Positions 54,316-63,300 of a stretch of DNA of 64,000 bases are shown here, piece by piece; the first letter of the stretch is position 1, and each line of letters opens with the position of its first letter. The position numbers and the translations under genes are program-made. The notes under the pieces were generated by a model. It was not told the origin of the DNA. It worked only from the letters and a program-made list of their open reading frames with translations, and did no database searches. Location of the stretch: the NCBI RefSeq assembly GCF_036173105.1, contig NZ_CP108053.1, forward strand, positions 992,001-1,056,000. The letters run 5' to 3'. The DNA comes from Streptomyces sp. NBC_00287. GTDB taxonomy: Bacteria; Actinomycetota; Actinomycetes; Streptomycetales; Streptomycetaceae.

Positions 54316-55371
54316 ATGGGCGCTGACGGATCGACGACCGTGCTGGTGACCGGGGGCAGCGGGTTCGTCGGCAGCCATCTGGTGAGACGGCTGCTGGAGC
54401 GCGGCTACCGAGTCCGCGCCACCGTGCGCAGCACCCGTCATGCGGCCAAGGTGCGGCCGCTGTACGCCATGGGCGAGGAATTCCCCGGCCGCCTGGAACT
54501 GTTCGAGGCTGACCTGCTGACGCCTGGCTCCTTCGACACGGCGATGAGCGGCTGCACGACCGTCTTCCACGTGGCGTCGCCGTTCCTGATGCCGCAGAAG
54601 ATCAAGGACGGCCGACGGGACATGGTCGACCCGGCGCTGCTAGGCACCCGCAACGTCCTGGACAGCGTGGAGCGGACGCCGACCGTGGAGCGCCTGGTCT
54701 TCACCTCCACCGTCGGCGCGATCTTCGGCGACTACGCCGACGTGCGGGAGATGGACGGCCGCACGCTGTCGGAGAAGTACTTCAATACATCGAGCACCGT
54801 GGAGAACAACCCGTACCACTACGCCAAGACGCTCGCCGAACGCGCCGCCTGGGACGCGGAGGCGGCGCAGGACCGCTGGCGCATGGTGTCCGTCAACCCC
54901 GGGCTGATCCTGGGCCCTTCGCTCACCCCCGCCTCCGAGTCCGGCAGTCTCTTCCTCCTCGACGAGCTGTTCAAGGGCTACTTCTTCTACGGCGCACCGG
55001 ACTTCAGCTTCACCACAGCGGACGTCCGCGAGGTGGCGGACGCCCACATAGCGGCGGCGGAGCGGCCGGGCGCCCACGGCCGCTACATCGTCGCCGCGCC
55101 GACGATGACGTCCTTCCACGACATCGCCCGTATCGTCCGCACCCGTCACCCCCGCGATCTCCGCCTGCCCCGCACCGGGCTCCCGCACTGGCCGGTCCGG
55201 CTCCTGGGCCCCGCGTTCGGACTGACCCAGGAGTACATCCGACGGCACCTCGGCATTCGCTTCCCCGTGGACAACAGCCGCAGCGTCAAGGAACTCGGCA
55301 TCACCTACCGTCCGATCGAGGAGACGGTCCTGGATCACCACGAGAGCTGGCGGAACCGGCGCCGTCAGTGA
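54316..55371 (+). CDS. NAD-dependent epimerase/dihydroflavonol-4-reductase-like protein
   Basis: 351 aa, extended short-chain dehydrogenase. The nucleotide-binding motif VLVTGGSGFVGSHLVRRLL (residues ~9-27) and catalytic YHYAKTLAE (Tyr-x3-Lys near residue 169) with Ser/Thr in VFTSTVGAIFG are present. Such enzymes reduce or epimerise sugars, flavonoid-like or steroid substrates in the cytoplasm. GGAGAGGG lies close to ATG 54316. It ends in a 7-base overlap with the convergent CBS gene. Substrate unknown; a CstR-type site upstream hints at shared control. Confidence 0.87.
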   Translation: MGADGSTTVLVTGGSGFVGSHLVRRLLERGYRVRATVRSTRHAAKVRPLYAMGEEFPGRLELFEADLLTPGSFDTAMSGCTTVFHVASPFLMPQKIKDGRRDMVDPALLGTRNVLDSVERTPTVERLVFTSTVGAIFGDYADVREMDGRTLSEKYFNTSSTVENNPYHYAKTLAERAAWDAEAAQDRWRMVSVNPGLILGPSLTPASESGSLFLLDELFKGYFFYGAPDFSFTTADVREVADAHIAAAERPGAHGRYIVAAPTMTSFHDIARIVRTRHPRDLRLPRTGLPHWPVRLLGPAFGLTQEYIRRHLGIRFPVDNSRSVKELGITYRPIEETVLDHHESWRNRRRQ

Positions 55372-55790
55372 TTCGGGGCTGCCTTGCTGATGTCCGCCAG
55401 CGCGGTGCGCGGGTCCTCGGTGACGGCGAGGTCGCCGAGGCTGACCATGCCCACCGGGCAGCCGCCGTGCTCGACGACCGGCAGCCTGCGTACCGCGTAC
55501 TGGCGCATCAGCTCGATCGCGTGGTCGGTGGTGTCGTCGGGGCTGATGGTGACGACCGGCGGCCGGCTGCACACCGCCCCGACGGACGTGGTGTGCGGAT
55601 CACGGCCGTCGGCCACGGCCCGGACCACGATGTCACGGTCGGTGAGCACTCCGAAGAGATCACAGTCGTAGGCGACCAGGACGTCGCCGACGTTCTGCTC
55701 GCTCATCACGCGGGCCGCCTTCTCCACCGTGGTCATCGGCTCGACGGCCACGGCTCCGGGCGACATCACGTCACGTATCCGATGGGTCAT
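55365..55790 (-). CDS. Tandem CBS-domain protein
   Basis: 141 aa holding two CBS repeats: IRDVMSPGAVAVEPMTTVEK with FGVLTDRDIVVRAVADG, and VCSRPPVVTISPDDTTDH with RRLPVVEHGGCPVGMVSLGD. These bind adenosyl ligands and act as energy sensors, here as a stand-alone unit of a type common in Streptomyces. ATG 55790, with AGGAGGT ~8 bases upstream. Convergent, overlapping end with the epimerase. Confidence 0.93.
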   Translation of the reverse strand: MTHRIRDVMSPGAVAVEPMTTVEKAARVMSEQNVGDVLVAYDCDLFGVLTDRDIVVRAVADGRDPHTTSVGAVCSRPPVVTISPDDTTDHAIELMRQYAVRRLPVVEHGGCPVGMVSLGDLAVTEDPRTALADISKAAPNH

Positions 55791-55800
55791 GGGGCACCTC

Positions 55801-57522
55801 CTATGTCCTGCCCTTGCGCAGGAAACGGCGCAGGCGGGTCAGGGTCCAGGTGTTGATCACGTCGTCCTTGGTCAGCCAGCCGCGCTGGGCGGTGGCCACG
55901 CCGTGGCGCAGGTTGGCCAGGTGCGGTACGGCGTGGGCGTCGCTGTCGATCGCGAACCGCACGCCGTGCCGCTTGGCCCGCAGGATGTGCTCGTCGCCGA
56001 GGTCGAGCCGGTCCGGGTGGGCGTTGATCTCCAGGGCGGTGCCGGTGCGGGCGCAGGCGGCGAAGACCTCGTCGAGGTCGGCGTCGATGCCCGGCCGTTT
56101 GCCGATGAGACGGGTGGTGGGGTGGCCGATGATGTTGACGTACGGGTTCTCGCAGGCCCGCACGAGCCGCCGGGTGAGCGCCGCCCGGCCCTGGTTGAAG
56201 TGCGAGTGCACCGAGGCCACGCACAGGTCGAAGCCGTCCAGGAAGTCGTCCGGCCAGTCGACGCCGCCGTCCGGGTCGATGTTCAGCTCCACCCCGTGCA
56301 GCAGCCGCATACCGCGCTCGGGCTTGAGCTTGCGCACCTGCTCGCGCTGGGCCAGCATCCGCTCGTCGGTCATGCGCTGCATGTACAGGTCGGGGCCGTG
56401 GTCGGTGATCGCGTAGTAGGCGTAGCCGCGCTCGGCGGCCGCGGCGACCATGTCCTCCAGGGCGGCGAGCCCGTCGGTGAGGTCGGTGTGCGTGTGCAGA
56501 TCGCCCCGTACGTCCGCCTCGGTCACCAGCTCGGGCAGCTCGCCGCGCAGCCCCGCCTCGATCTCCCCGCGGTCCTCACGCAGCGTGGGCGGGGTCCACG
56601 GCAGCCCGAGCCGCTTGTACACGTCCTCCTCGGTCCGGGAGACGATCTTCTTGCCGCTCTCGGCGTCGAACAGGCCGTACTCGGAGAGCTTCAGCTTCTT
56701 GTGGACGGCAATTTCCCGGACCCGGATGTTGTGCGCCTTCGACCCGGTGAAATACAGCAGGGCCGCGCCCCAGGAGTCCGGCGGGACGACGCGCAGGTCG
56801 ACGGCGAGGCCGCGGTCCGTGCGCACGGAGGTCTTCTTCTCGCCCTGGACGATCACTTCGGCGACGTACGGCAGCTCGGTGAAGGCCCGCATCACCGGCC
56901 CCGGCCGGCGGGCGGTGGCGAGGACGTCGATGTCGCCGATGGTCTCGCGGCCCCGCCGCAGCGATCCCGCGTACTCGCATCGCTGGACGCCGCTGACCTC
57001 GGACAAGGCGGCGACGACCTCCTCGGCCAGATCGGTGGCGACGTCGATCAGCACCCGGCCCCCGGAGGCGCGCAACAGGTCGATGCCGTGCAGGAGCTTC
57101 TCCTCGGTGCGCGGCCCGAAGCCCTTCAGATCGCGCAGCCGCTCCTCGTGAATGGCGTCGGCCAGCTCGTCGATCGAGGAGATGCCCAGTTCCTCGTAGA
57201 GCATCAGGGCCTTTCGGGGGCCGAGGGAGGGGATGGCCGTCAGCCGGCGCACTCCGGCCGGGATCTTGGCCCGCAGTTCCTCGACCGCGGACACGCGGCC
57301 ACTGCCCAGGTACTCGACGACCTTCTCCGCGATCGACTTGCCGACCCCGGGGATCTCCTGGAGCCCCTTGGCGTCGAGCTGGGAGACATCGGCGTGGTGG
57401 CCGCCGATCGCCCGGGCGGCCTTCTCGTAGACGCGTGCCCTGAACGCGTCTCCTCCGGTGATCGAGATCAGGTCCGCGTACTCCTGGAAGAGCGCGGCGA
57501 CCTCGTCGTTGGCACGAGCCAC
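55801..57522 (-). CDS. polX: DNA polymerase X family protein with PHP domain (PolX)
   Basis: About 573 aa. It begins with helix-hairpin-helix DNA-binding repeats (LQEIPGVGKSIAEKV, then IPSLGPRKALMLYEEL), followed by a nucleotidyltransferase palm (GSLRRGRETIGDIDVLA, Asp pair). A C-terminal PHP domain (GDLHTHTDLTDG, ITDHGPDLY, GVELNIDPDG, EINAHPDRLDLG, IDSDAHA) gives 3'-5' exonuclease or AP endonuclease activity. Likely base excision/gap-filling repair. GTG 57522 gives the usual ARANDEVAALFQEYAD start; Shine-Dalgarno is weak. Confidence 0.94.
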   Translation of the reverse strand: MARANDEVAALFQEYADLISITGGDAFRARVYEKAARAIGGHHADVSQLDAKGLQEIPGVGKSIAEKVVEYLGSGRVSAVEELRAKIPAGVRRLTAIPSLGPRKALMLYEELGISSIDELADAIHEERLRDLKGFGPRTEEKLLHGIDLLRASGGRVLIDVATDLAEEVVAALSEVSGVQRCEYAGSLRRGRETIGDIDVLATARRPGPVMRAFTELPYVAEVIVQGEKKTSVRTDRGLAVDLRVVPPDSWGAALLYFTGSKAHNIRVREIAVHKKLKLSEYGLFDAESGKKIVSRTEEDVYKRLGLPWTPPTLREDRGEIEAGLRGELPELVTEADVRGDLHTHTDLTDGLAALEDMVAAAAERGYAYYAITDHGPDLYMQRMTDERMLAQREQVRKLKPERGMRLLHGVELNIDPDGGVDWPDDFLDGFDLCVASVHSHFNQGRAALTRRLVRACENPYVNIIGHPTTRLIGKRPGIDADLDEVFAACARTGTALEINAHPDRLDLGDEHILRAKRHGVRFAIDSDAHAVPHLANLRHGVATAQRGWLTKDDVINTWTLTRLRRFLRKGRT

Positions 57523-57550
57523 ACGTTCAGGGTAGGCACGCGGCACGGGT

Positions 57551-58213
57551 TCAGTCCCCCGCGGCGGCCCGGACATGGTCGGCGCACCACTGCCGGGCCG
57601 CGTCGGCCACCTCCTCCAGGGCGCCGGGCTCCTCGAACAGGTGAGTGGCGCCGGGCACGACATGGAGCGTGCAGGGCACCCGCAGCCGCCGCGCCGCCTC
57701 CTCGTTCAGCCGCAGCACCTCCCGGTCCCGCCCGCCCACGATCAACAGCACGGGCGCGCGTACGGCGGGCAGGGCGTCCTCGGCCAGGTCGGGCCGACCG
57801 CCTCGGGAGACCACGGTCAGCACGCGCGCGGGACGCTCGGCGGCGGCCACCAGGGCGGCGCCCGCCCCAGTACTGGCGCCGAACAGCGCCACGAGCAGCC
57901 CCCGCGTGTCGTCCCGCTCCGCGAGCCAGTCGATCGCGGCCACCAGCCGCCTCCCGAGCAGCGGAATGTCGAAGCGGTGCTCGCGTGTGAGCTCGTCCTG
58001 ACGTTCCTCCTCCTCACTGAGCAGGTCCATCAGCAGGGTGCCGAGCGCGGCGGTGCGCAGGGCCTCGGCGACCTGCCGGTTGCGGGGACTGTGCCGGGAG
58101 CTGCCGCTGCCGTGCGCGAAGAGCACCACCGCGCGCGCGGAGTCCGGTACGACCAGGTCGCCCGCCAGTTCGATGCCCGGGCCCGCGGGCACAACGACCG
58201 AGTGGGAGATCAT
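57551..58213 (-). CDS. Alpha/beta hydrolase (dienelactone-hydrolase-like)
   Basis: About 220 aa. The oxyanion motif VVLFAHGSGSSRHSPRN is followed by the nucleophile elbow FGASTGAGAAL (Ser near residue 115), the acid Asp in IVGGRDREVLRLN and His in GATHLFEEPG, a complete triad. It is typical of Streptomyces hydrolases often fused to phosphoribosyltransferase. I chose ATG 58213, 8 bases after GGAGG; ATG 58219 is an alternative. Divergent from the CapA gene across 63 bases. Substrate unknown. Confidence 0.88.
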   Translation of the reverse strand: MISHSVVVPAGPGIELAGDLVVPDSARAVVLFAHGSGSSRHSPRNRQVAEALRTAALGTLLMDLLSEEEERQDELTREHRFDIPLLGRRLVAAIDWLAERDDTRGLLVALFGASTGAGAALVAAAERPARVLTVVSRGGRPDLAEDALPAVRAPVLLIVGGRDREVLRLNEEAARRLRVPCTLHVVPGATHLFEEPGALEEVADAARQWCADHVRAAAGD

Positions 58214-58276
58214 CACCATCGCCTCCGCTGACCGAGTTCCTCCGATCCGGCCGGGCAACCGGCCTACCGTGGAGAT

Positions 58277-59377
58277 ATGGCCGGCGACGCGGTGACGCTG
58301 TTCCTGTGCGGCGATGTGATGCTCGGGCGCGGCGTCGACCAGATCCTCGCGCACCCCGGCGACCCGGCCCTGCGCGAGCCCTACGTCACGGACGCCCGCG
58401 ACTATGTCCGGCTCGCGGAGTCGGTGAACGGCCCGGTCCCCGCCCCGGTACCGCCCTCCTGGCCATGGGGCGAGGCCCTACGAGTCCTCGACGCGACCGC
58501 GCCGGACGCGCGGATCGTCAACCTGGAGACGTCGGTCACCGGCGACGGCACCTTCGCACCCGGCAAGGAGATCCACTACCGGATGCACCCCGCCAACCTG
58601 CCCGCCCTCACGGTGGCCCGGCCCGACGTCTGCGTCCTGGCCAACAACCACACGCTGGACTTCGGCCGCGCCGGACTGGCGCAGACGGTGGATTCCCTCG
58701 CCCGCGCGGGGCTGCGGACAGTGGGCGCGGGACGGGCCGCGGACCAGGCGTACGCACCCGCGGTGGTCCCGCTCGACGGCGGTGGCCGGGTGCTGGTGTT
58801 CGCGCTGGGGATGCGGTCGAGCGGCGTCCCGCCGTCATGGTCGGCGGGGCAGGACGAGTCCGGGGTGGCGTACGCGCCCGCGCCGACGCCGAGCGTGGCC
58901 GCCGCACTGCTGGATCGCGTACGGCGGGTCCGGCGCGCCGGTGACCTCGTGGTCGTGTCGGTGCACTGGGGCTCCAACTGGGGGTACCGCGTGCCCCGGG
59001 ACCAAGTCGTCTTCGCCCGCGCCCTGGTGGACGGCGGGGTCGATGTCGTCCACGGACACTCCTCGCACCACCCGCGTCCGGTGGAGGTGTACCGAGAGCG
59101 GCTGATCCTGTACGGCTGCGGCGACTTCGTCGACGACTACGAGGGCATCGGCGGCTTCGAGCAGTACCGGGACGATCTGCGGCTGATGTTCCTGGTCTCG
59201 CTGGCGGCGGACAGCGGCCGGCTGACCGGGCTGCGGATGGTGCCGTTGCGAGTCTGCCGGATGCGGCTGGAGCGAGCGGGGGCACCGGACCGGGAGTGGC
59301 TGCGGGCGACGGTCGAGGGGATCAGCGAGGGCGTCCATGTCGAAGCGGCTGACGACGGGTCACTGACGCTGGGGTGA
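58277..59377 (+). CDS. CapA-family (poly-gamma-glutamate biosynthesis-like) metallophosphoesterase
   Basis: 366 aa. CapA/PgsA fold with metal-binding motifs LFLCGDVMLGRGVD, IVNLETSVT, VLANNHTLDFG, SVHWGSNWG and DVVHGHSSHHPRPVE. Family members act in polyglutamate capsule synthesis or related wall chemistry. No signal peptide or transmembrane helix is visible, so this copy may be cytoplasmic. ATG 58277 has GGAG just 3 bases before it. Role beyond the fold is not inferable. Confidence 0.9.
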   Translation: MAGDAVTLFLCGDVMLGRGVDQILAHPGDPALREPYVTDARDYVRLAESVNGPVPAPVPPSWPWGEALRVLDATAPDARIVNLETSVTGDGTFAPGKEIHYRMHPANLPALTVARPDVCVLANNHTLDFGRAGLAQTVDSLARAGLRTVGAGRAADQAYAPAVVPLDGGGRVLVFALGMRSSGVPPSWSAGQDESGVAYAPAPTPSVAAALLDRVRRVRRAGDLVVVSVHWGSNWGYRVPRDQVVFARALVDGGVDVVHGHSSHHPRPVEVYRERLILYGCGDFVDDYEGIGGFEQYRDDLRLMFLVSLAADSGRLTGLRMVPLRVCRMRLERAGAPDREWLRATVEGISEGVHVEAADDGSLTLG

Positions 59378-59472
59378 GCGGCTCCTGCGCAGCCGGAGGC
59401 CCGGGCGGGGCGTTGTCAGTGGTCTCGCCTAGAGTTCCGGTCACTTGATCACTGGAGTGCGGGGAGGCACCT

Positions 59473-60327
59473 GTGGGGTGGGTGACGGCCGGCGACTACG
59501 AGGTCGCGCTGGACGCAGGGAAGGTCGTGTGCCGCAACGCGGCCGGGCGGCGGCTGAAGTCGGTACCGGCCAAACTCGCGGACGATCCCGCGGTGGTGGG
59601 GTTGCGTCAGCTCGCCAAGTGGCTGGAGCGGCACGAACGGCAGTGCCTGGCCGACGTGGAGCGGTGGATGGTGCGCTCGCTTCCGGTGCCGCTCGCGGTC
59701 ATCGCCCGTGTGTGGCCCGACCCGGCCTGGCAGCGCGCCCTGCGCGACCTCGTCGTCACCGGACCCGACGGTGAGGTCGCCGGATTCCTCCGGGACGCCG
59801 ACCTGGACCGCGGACTCGGGCTCGTCGACCTCGACGGCGACACCGTGCGCGTCCGTCCCGAACTCGTCCGCATCCCGCACCCGGTGCTCCTCGACGACCT
59901 GGAGGAGCTGCGGGAGTTCGCCGTCGAGCTCGGCGTGGAGCAGCGGGCCCAGCAGCTCTTCCGCGAGGTGTGGCTCCGCCCGGCCGGTCTCGACTCCGAG
60001 TCCACGGTCGTCGACGACTACGCGGGCGGGGTGTTCAAGGAGCTGCGGTTCCTGCACGGCAGGGCCACCCAGCTCGGCTATCGGGTGCGCGGCGGCGACG
60101 CGGTCTGCTCGCTGCGCGAGGACGGCCGCGCGATCGAGGCCCGGGTCTGGATCGGCGACTACGAGACCTACATGGAGACCGAGACCGGCCCCCTGAACTG
60201 GACGGACGGCGCGGGCCGCGTACTGAAGCTCGGTCAGGTCGGGCCGGTGGCCTGGTCGGAGGGCATGCGCATGGCGGCCGCGCTGTACGCCGGGCGCGAC
60301 ATCGAGGACGAGGAGAAGGCCGCATGA
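59473..60327 (+). CDS. DUF4132-associated protein of unknown function
   Basis: 284 aa. GTG 59473 with GGGGAGG upstream. The N-terminus AGDYEVALDAGKVVCRNAAG leads into a region with SVPAKLADDPAVVGLRQLAK, and the C-terminus has RATQLGYRVRGGDAVCSL and the WTDGAGRVLKLGQVGPVAWS segment. These resemble parts of DUF4132 proteins. It overlaps the next gene by ATGA and is therefore coupled to it. No catalytic motif or membrane segment recognised. Confidence 0.72.
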   Translation: MGWVTAGDYEVALDAGKVVCRNAAGRRLKSVPAKLADDPAVVGLRQLAKWLERHERQCLADVERWMVRSLPVPLAVIARVWPDPAWQRALRDLVVTGPDGEVAGFLRDADLDRGLGLVDLDGDTVRVRPELVRIPHPVLLDDLEELREFAVELGVEQRAQQLFREVWLRPAGLDSESTVVDDYAGGVFKELRFLHGRATQLGYRVRGGDAVCSLREDGRAIEARVWIGDYETYMETETGPLNWTDGAGRVLKLGQVGPVAWSEGMRMAAALYAGRDIEDEEKAA

Positions 60328-63300
60328 GCACGTACGACGAGACCATCGCGGCCGCGCTGCTGGAGGCGGGCGCCGTCCTGCCGCCGGGCACCACGACCCG
60401 CGAGGACGCGGACACCCTCACCGTCCGCACGTACACCCACCCCGCCCTGGACGACCGGTGCGTGGTCCGGCTCGTGCCCGGCACCCTCGGCGAGGCCGAG
60501 GACCTGGCCCTGGAGTTCCTCGGTCTGGCCCGGGAGCCGGAGGCGCCCGAGGTCGGCCAGGTGCGCCGCGAGACGCTCGGCTTCCCCGCGTGGGCGCTGG
60601 TCCACGACCCGGCCAACGGCCACCACGCACTGGCCCTGGTCAAGGACGTCGAACGGCTCGCCCGCCAGGCCAAGTCCCGTCCCGGCACCGCCAAGGAGGG
60701 CTTCGAGGAGCTCGGCGAGCGGCTCGGCCGGGCCGTCCCGCACTTCCTGCCGACCTTCTACGAGCAGGCGGCGCGGATCTTCCTCCAGCACGAGAACACC
60801 ACCTACGCGGCGGCCTTCTTCGGCAAGGCACGCGAGGCGGAGCGGGTGCACGCCCTCGCCGTGGACGAGGACCGGCAGCGTGCGGTGTTCCTGGAGTTCG
60901 CCTTCGCGGGGGCGCTGACGGTCAAGGCCCTCAAGGAGCATGTGAAGGACCTCGCCCGCCGGCTCGACCCGGGTGCGGCGTGGGCGCAGTACCGGCAGTT
61001 GACGGTGGAGCGCTGCGCGGCGGGCATGCCGCCGTACGCCTCGCTGCCGCAGGACGCCCGGAGCCTGATCAAGGCGGCCGGTCTGTCCCGGGTCACCGAG
61101 GAGTGCGAGCTGGTCGCCGACCTGATCGCCTCCCCGGCGGCCGTGCGCGCGCCGGCCTCCTTCTGGAACACCTACCGGGCCACCCTGTCCGCCCTCGCCG
61201 AACAGCGCCCGGTCGTGCGCGTGCGGCTGTTGGAGATCATGCCGGGCGGGCTGGGCCGTACCGTCGAGGACGACGAGTTCTGGCTGGGGCTGCTGGCGGA
61301 GAGCGGGGCGGACCGGCTGCTGACCGGCGAGGACACCGGCGCGGCGGGCGAGGTCGGCGCGGCGGACTGGCTCGGCCGCTGGGCGACCCACCGCAAGCAC
61401 GGCGCCTCGGTTTCCGGGCGCTCGCCCGCCACCCTCGCGCTGGTCGCGCGCATGGCTGAGCGGCTGCGGGCCGACGGCCGGGCGGTCGACCTGTTCACGG
61501 GGCGCTGGCACGCCGGTGCCGATCTGGATCTGCTCGACCTGTGCGCGGCGGAAGGGGTGCCGCTCGCGGTACCCGACGCGGAGACCCCCGTCCACCTGGG
61601 CCTCGACCGGTGGCTGCGCGACGAGCGCGCCGGTCGCCGCGACCTGACGGCCGCAGCCGCGGATTCCCGGCTGCGGCGCCTGCTGTACGAGGCCATCGGC
61701 ACCCTGGGCCGCGATCGAGCCACATCCGAGCTGCTGGAGGCGCTCGCCGTGCACCCGGTGCTGGGCGAGGTGCTGCGCGAGTGGATCGCCGACAGGGCCG
61801 GGGAATTCACCCGGGCGACCGGGCTGCCCGGTGCCCGCGCGGCGCTGGACCGGCTGCGGACGTTCCGCTCGGTGGCGTCCCGCGTCGATGCCGACGCGGT
61901 CGCCCGGGTCGCCGCCCACGAGATCGCACCGGTGCTCGGCCGCACGCTGCGCGCGGGCATCCTGGACGAGCTGGGCTGGCCGGCCCTCGACGAGGCGCTG
62001 CGGCTGCTCGACTCCGAGACCCGTGACAAGGGCCACCTCAACGAGCTGGCGGTCAACGAGGCGTGGCCCGCGCTGATCGTCTCCCGGGGGCACAAGGCGG
62101 TCGTCGTCGGCCCGGAGAAGGTGCTGCTCGAGCACGACCTGCGGCTGCCCGTGGAGCTGGACCGCTGGAGCCGCCCGCAGTTCCGCTACACCGACGGCGA
62201 GCTGCTGGTGATGTGGCGGCACGAAGGCAAGCAGTTCGGCTACTGGTCGGCACGGCCGTCCGAGGTGTTCACCCTGGGCGGGGAGCAACTCGGCTACTGG
62301 TACGGCCACCATGTCGGCTCCCCCTCGATTCCGCTGCCGGCCGGCGGCCGGGCCACCGGTGGCCGCACACTGCACGCCGGTGACACCGTCCTGCCCCCGA
62401 ACCGAGCCGTCATCGGCGACGGCACCACGTGCTGGCGCCAGGGCCGACAGGGACGGCAGCAGCTGTGGCTGGAGTACGACCCGGCGACCGGCACGCACGG
62501 GCGTGCCTCGCTGCCCGCCTTCCTGCGGTCCGGGATCCGCGAGGACGCCACACTCCAGCAGGATCTGTGCGACGTGCTGCCTCTCCAACCCGGCCTCGAA
62601 CACAGCCCGTTCGGCACCGACGGCACCGTCCTCGGCCGCTGGGTGCGCACCGAGACGGAAGAGGGCGAGACCCTGCGGACCGCCGGCACGCCGGACGGCC
62701 GTACCGTCACCCTGCGCGGGACCCGCGGCCTTCCGCTCGGTGCGCTGCGGCTGCCCGGGGGCGCCGAGCCCGTCGCGGCGATCGTCGACACACATGTCGC
62801 CCTCTTCGCGGCCGACGACACCTCCGAGGCCGGTCTGCTCGGCCGGGTGTCGCTGGGCGACCGGGGCAGCGAGTACGCCGCCGGCACCCGGTACGTACCG
62901 CCGGTCGCCTTCTGGCACGCCCTGCGTCCCCGCGACGAACGGGGCTCGGCCGTGCTACGCGCCCTGAGCGACGAGCGCGCGGCCGACCTGCTGCGAGCGG
63001 GAGCGACTGCCCTGGCCGAGCACCGGGCGCAGCTCGCCGCGGCGCCGGACGCCGAGGCCCGGGCCAAGGTCACGGGCGCCGACGAGTCCGTCCAACGGGC
63101 CGTGGCGTCGGCCCTGCCCGAACTCACCGACGAGCGGCTGCTCATCGGCCTCTCCGCGCTGATCCGATCGGCACTGCGCATCACCGAGTCGGCGACCGCT
63201 CTCGCGGCCCCGCCCGTCGAGCACGCGCGGCCGGACCGGCGCCGCACCGAGGGCATGTTCGCGGACTACAGCCCCGCGCACGGCGACGACCGGACCCTGA

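Noticed and set aside
52506..54317. Natural MBL-rhodanese-rhodanese fusion of ~600 aa
   Set aside because: The linking residues are nonsense while the correct sequence and stop are found one frame over; explained by a frameshift.
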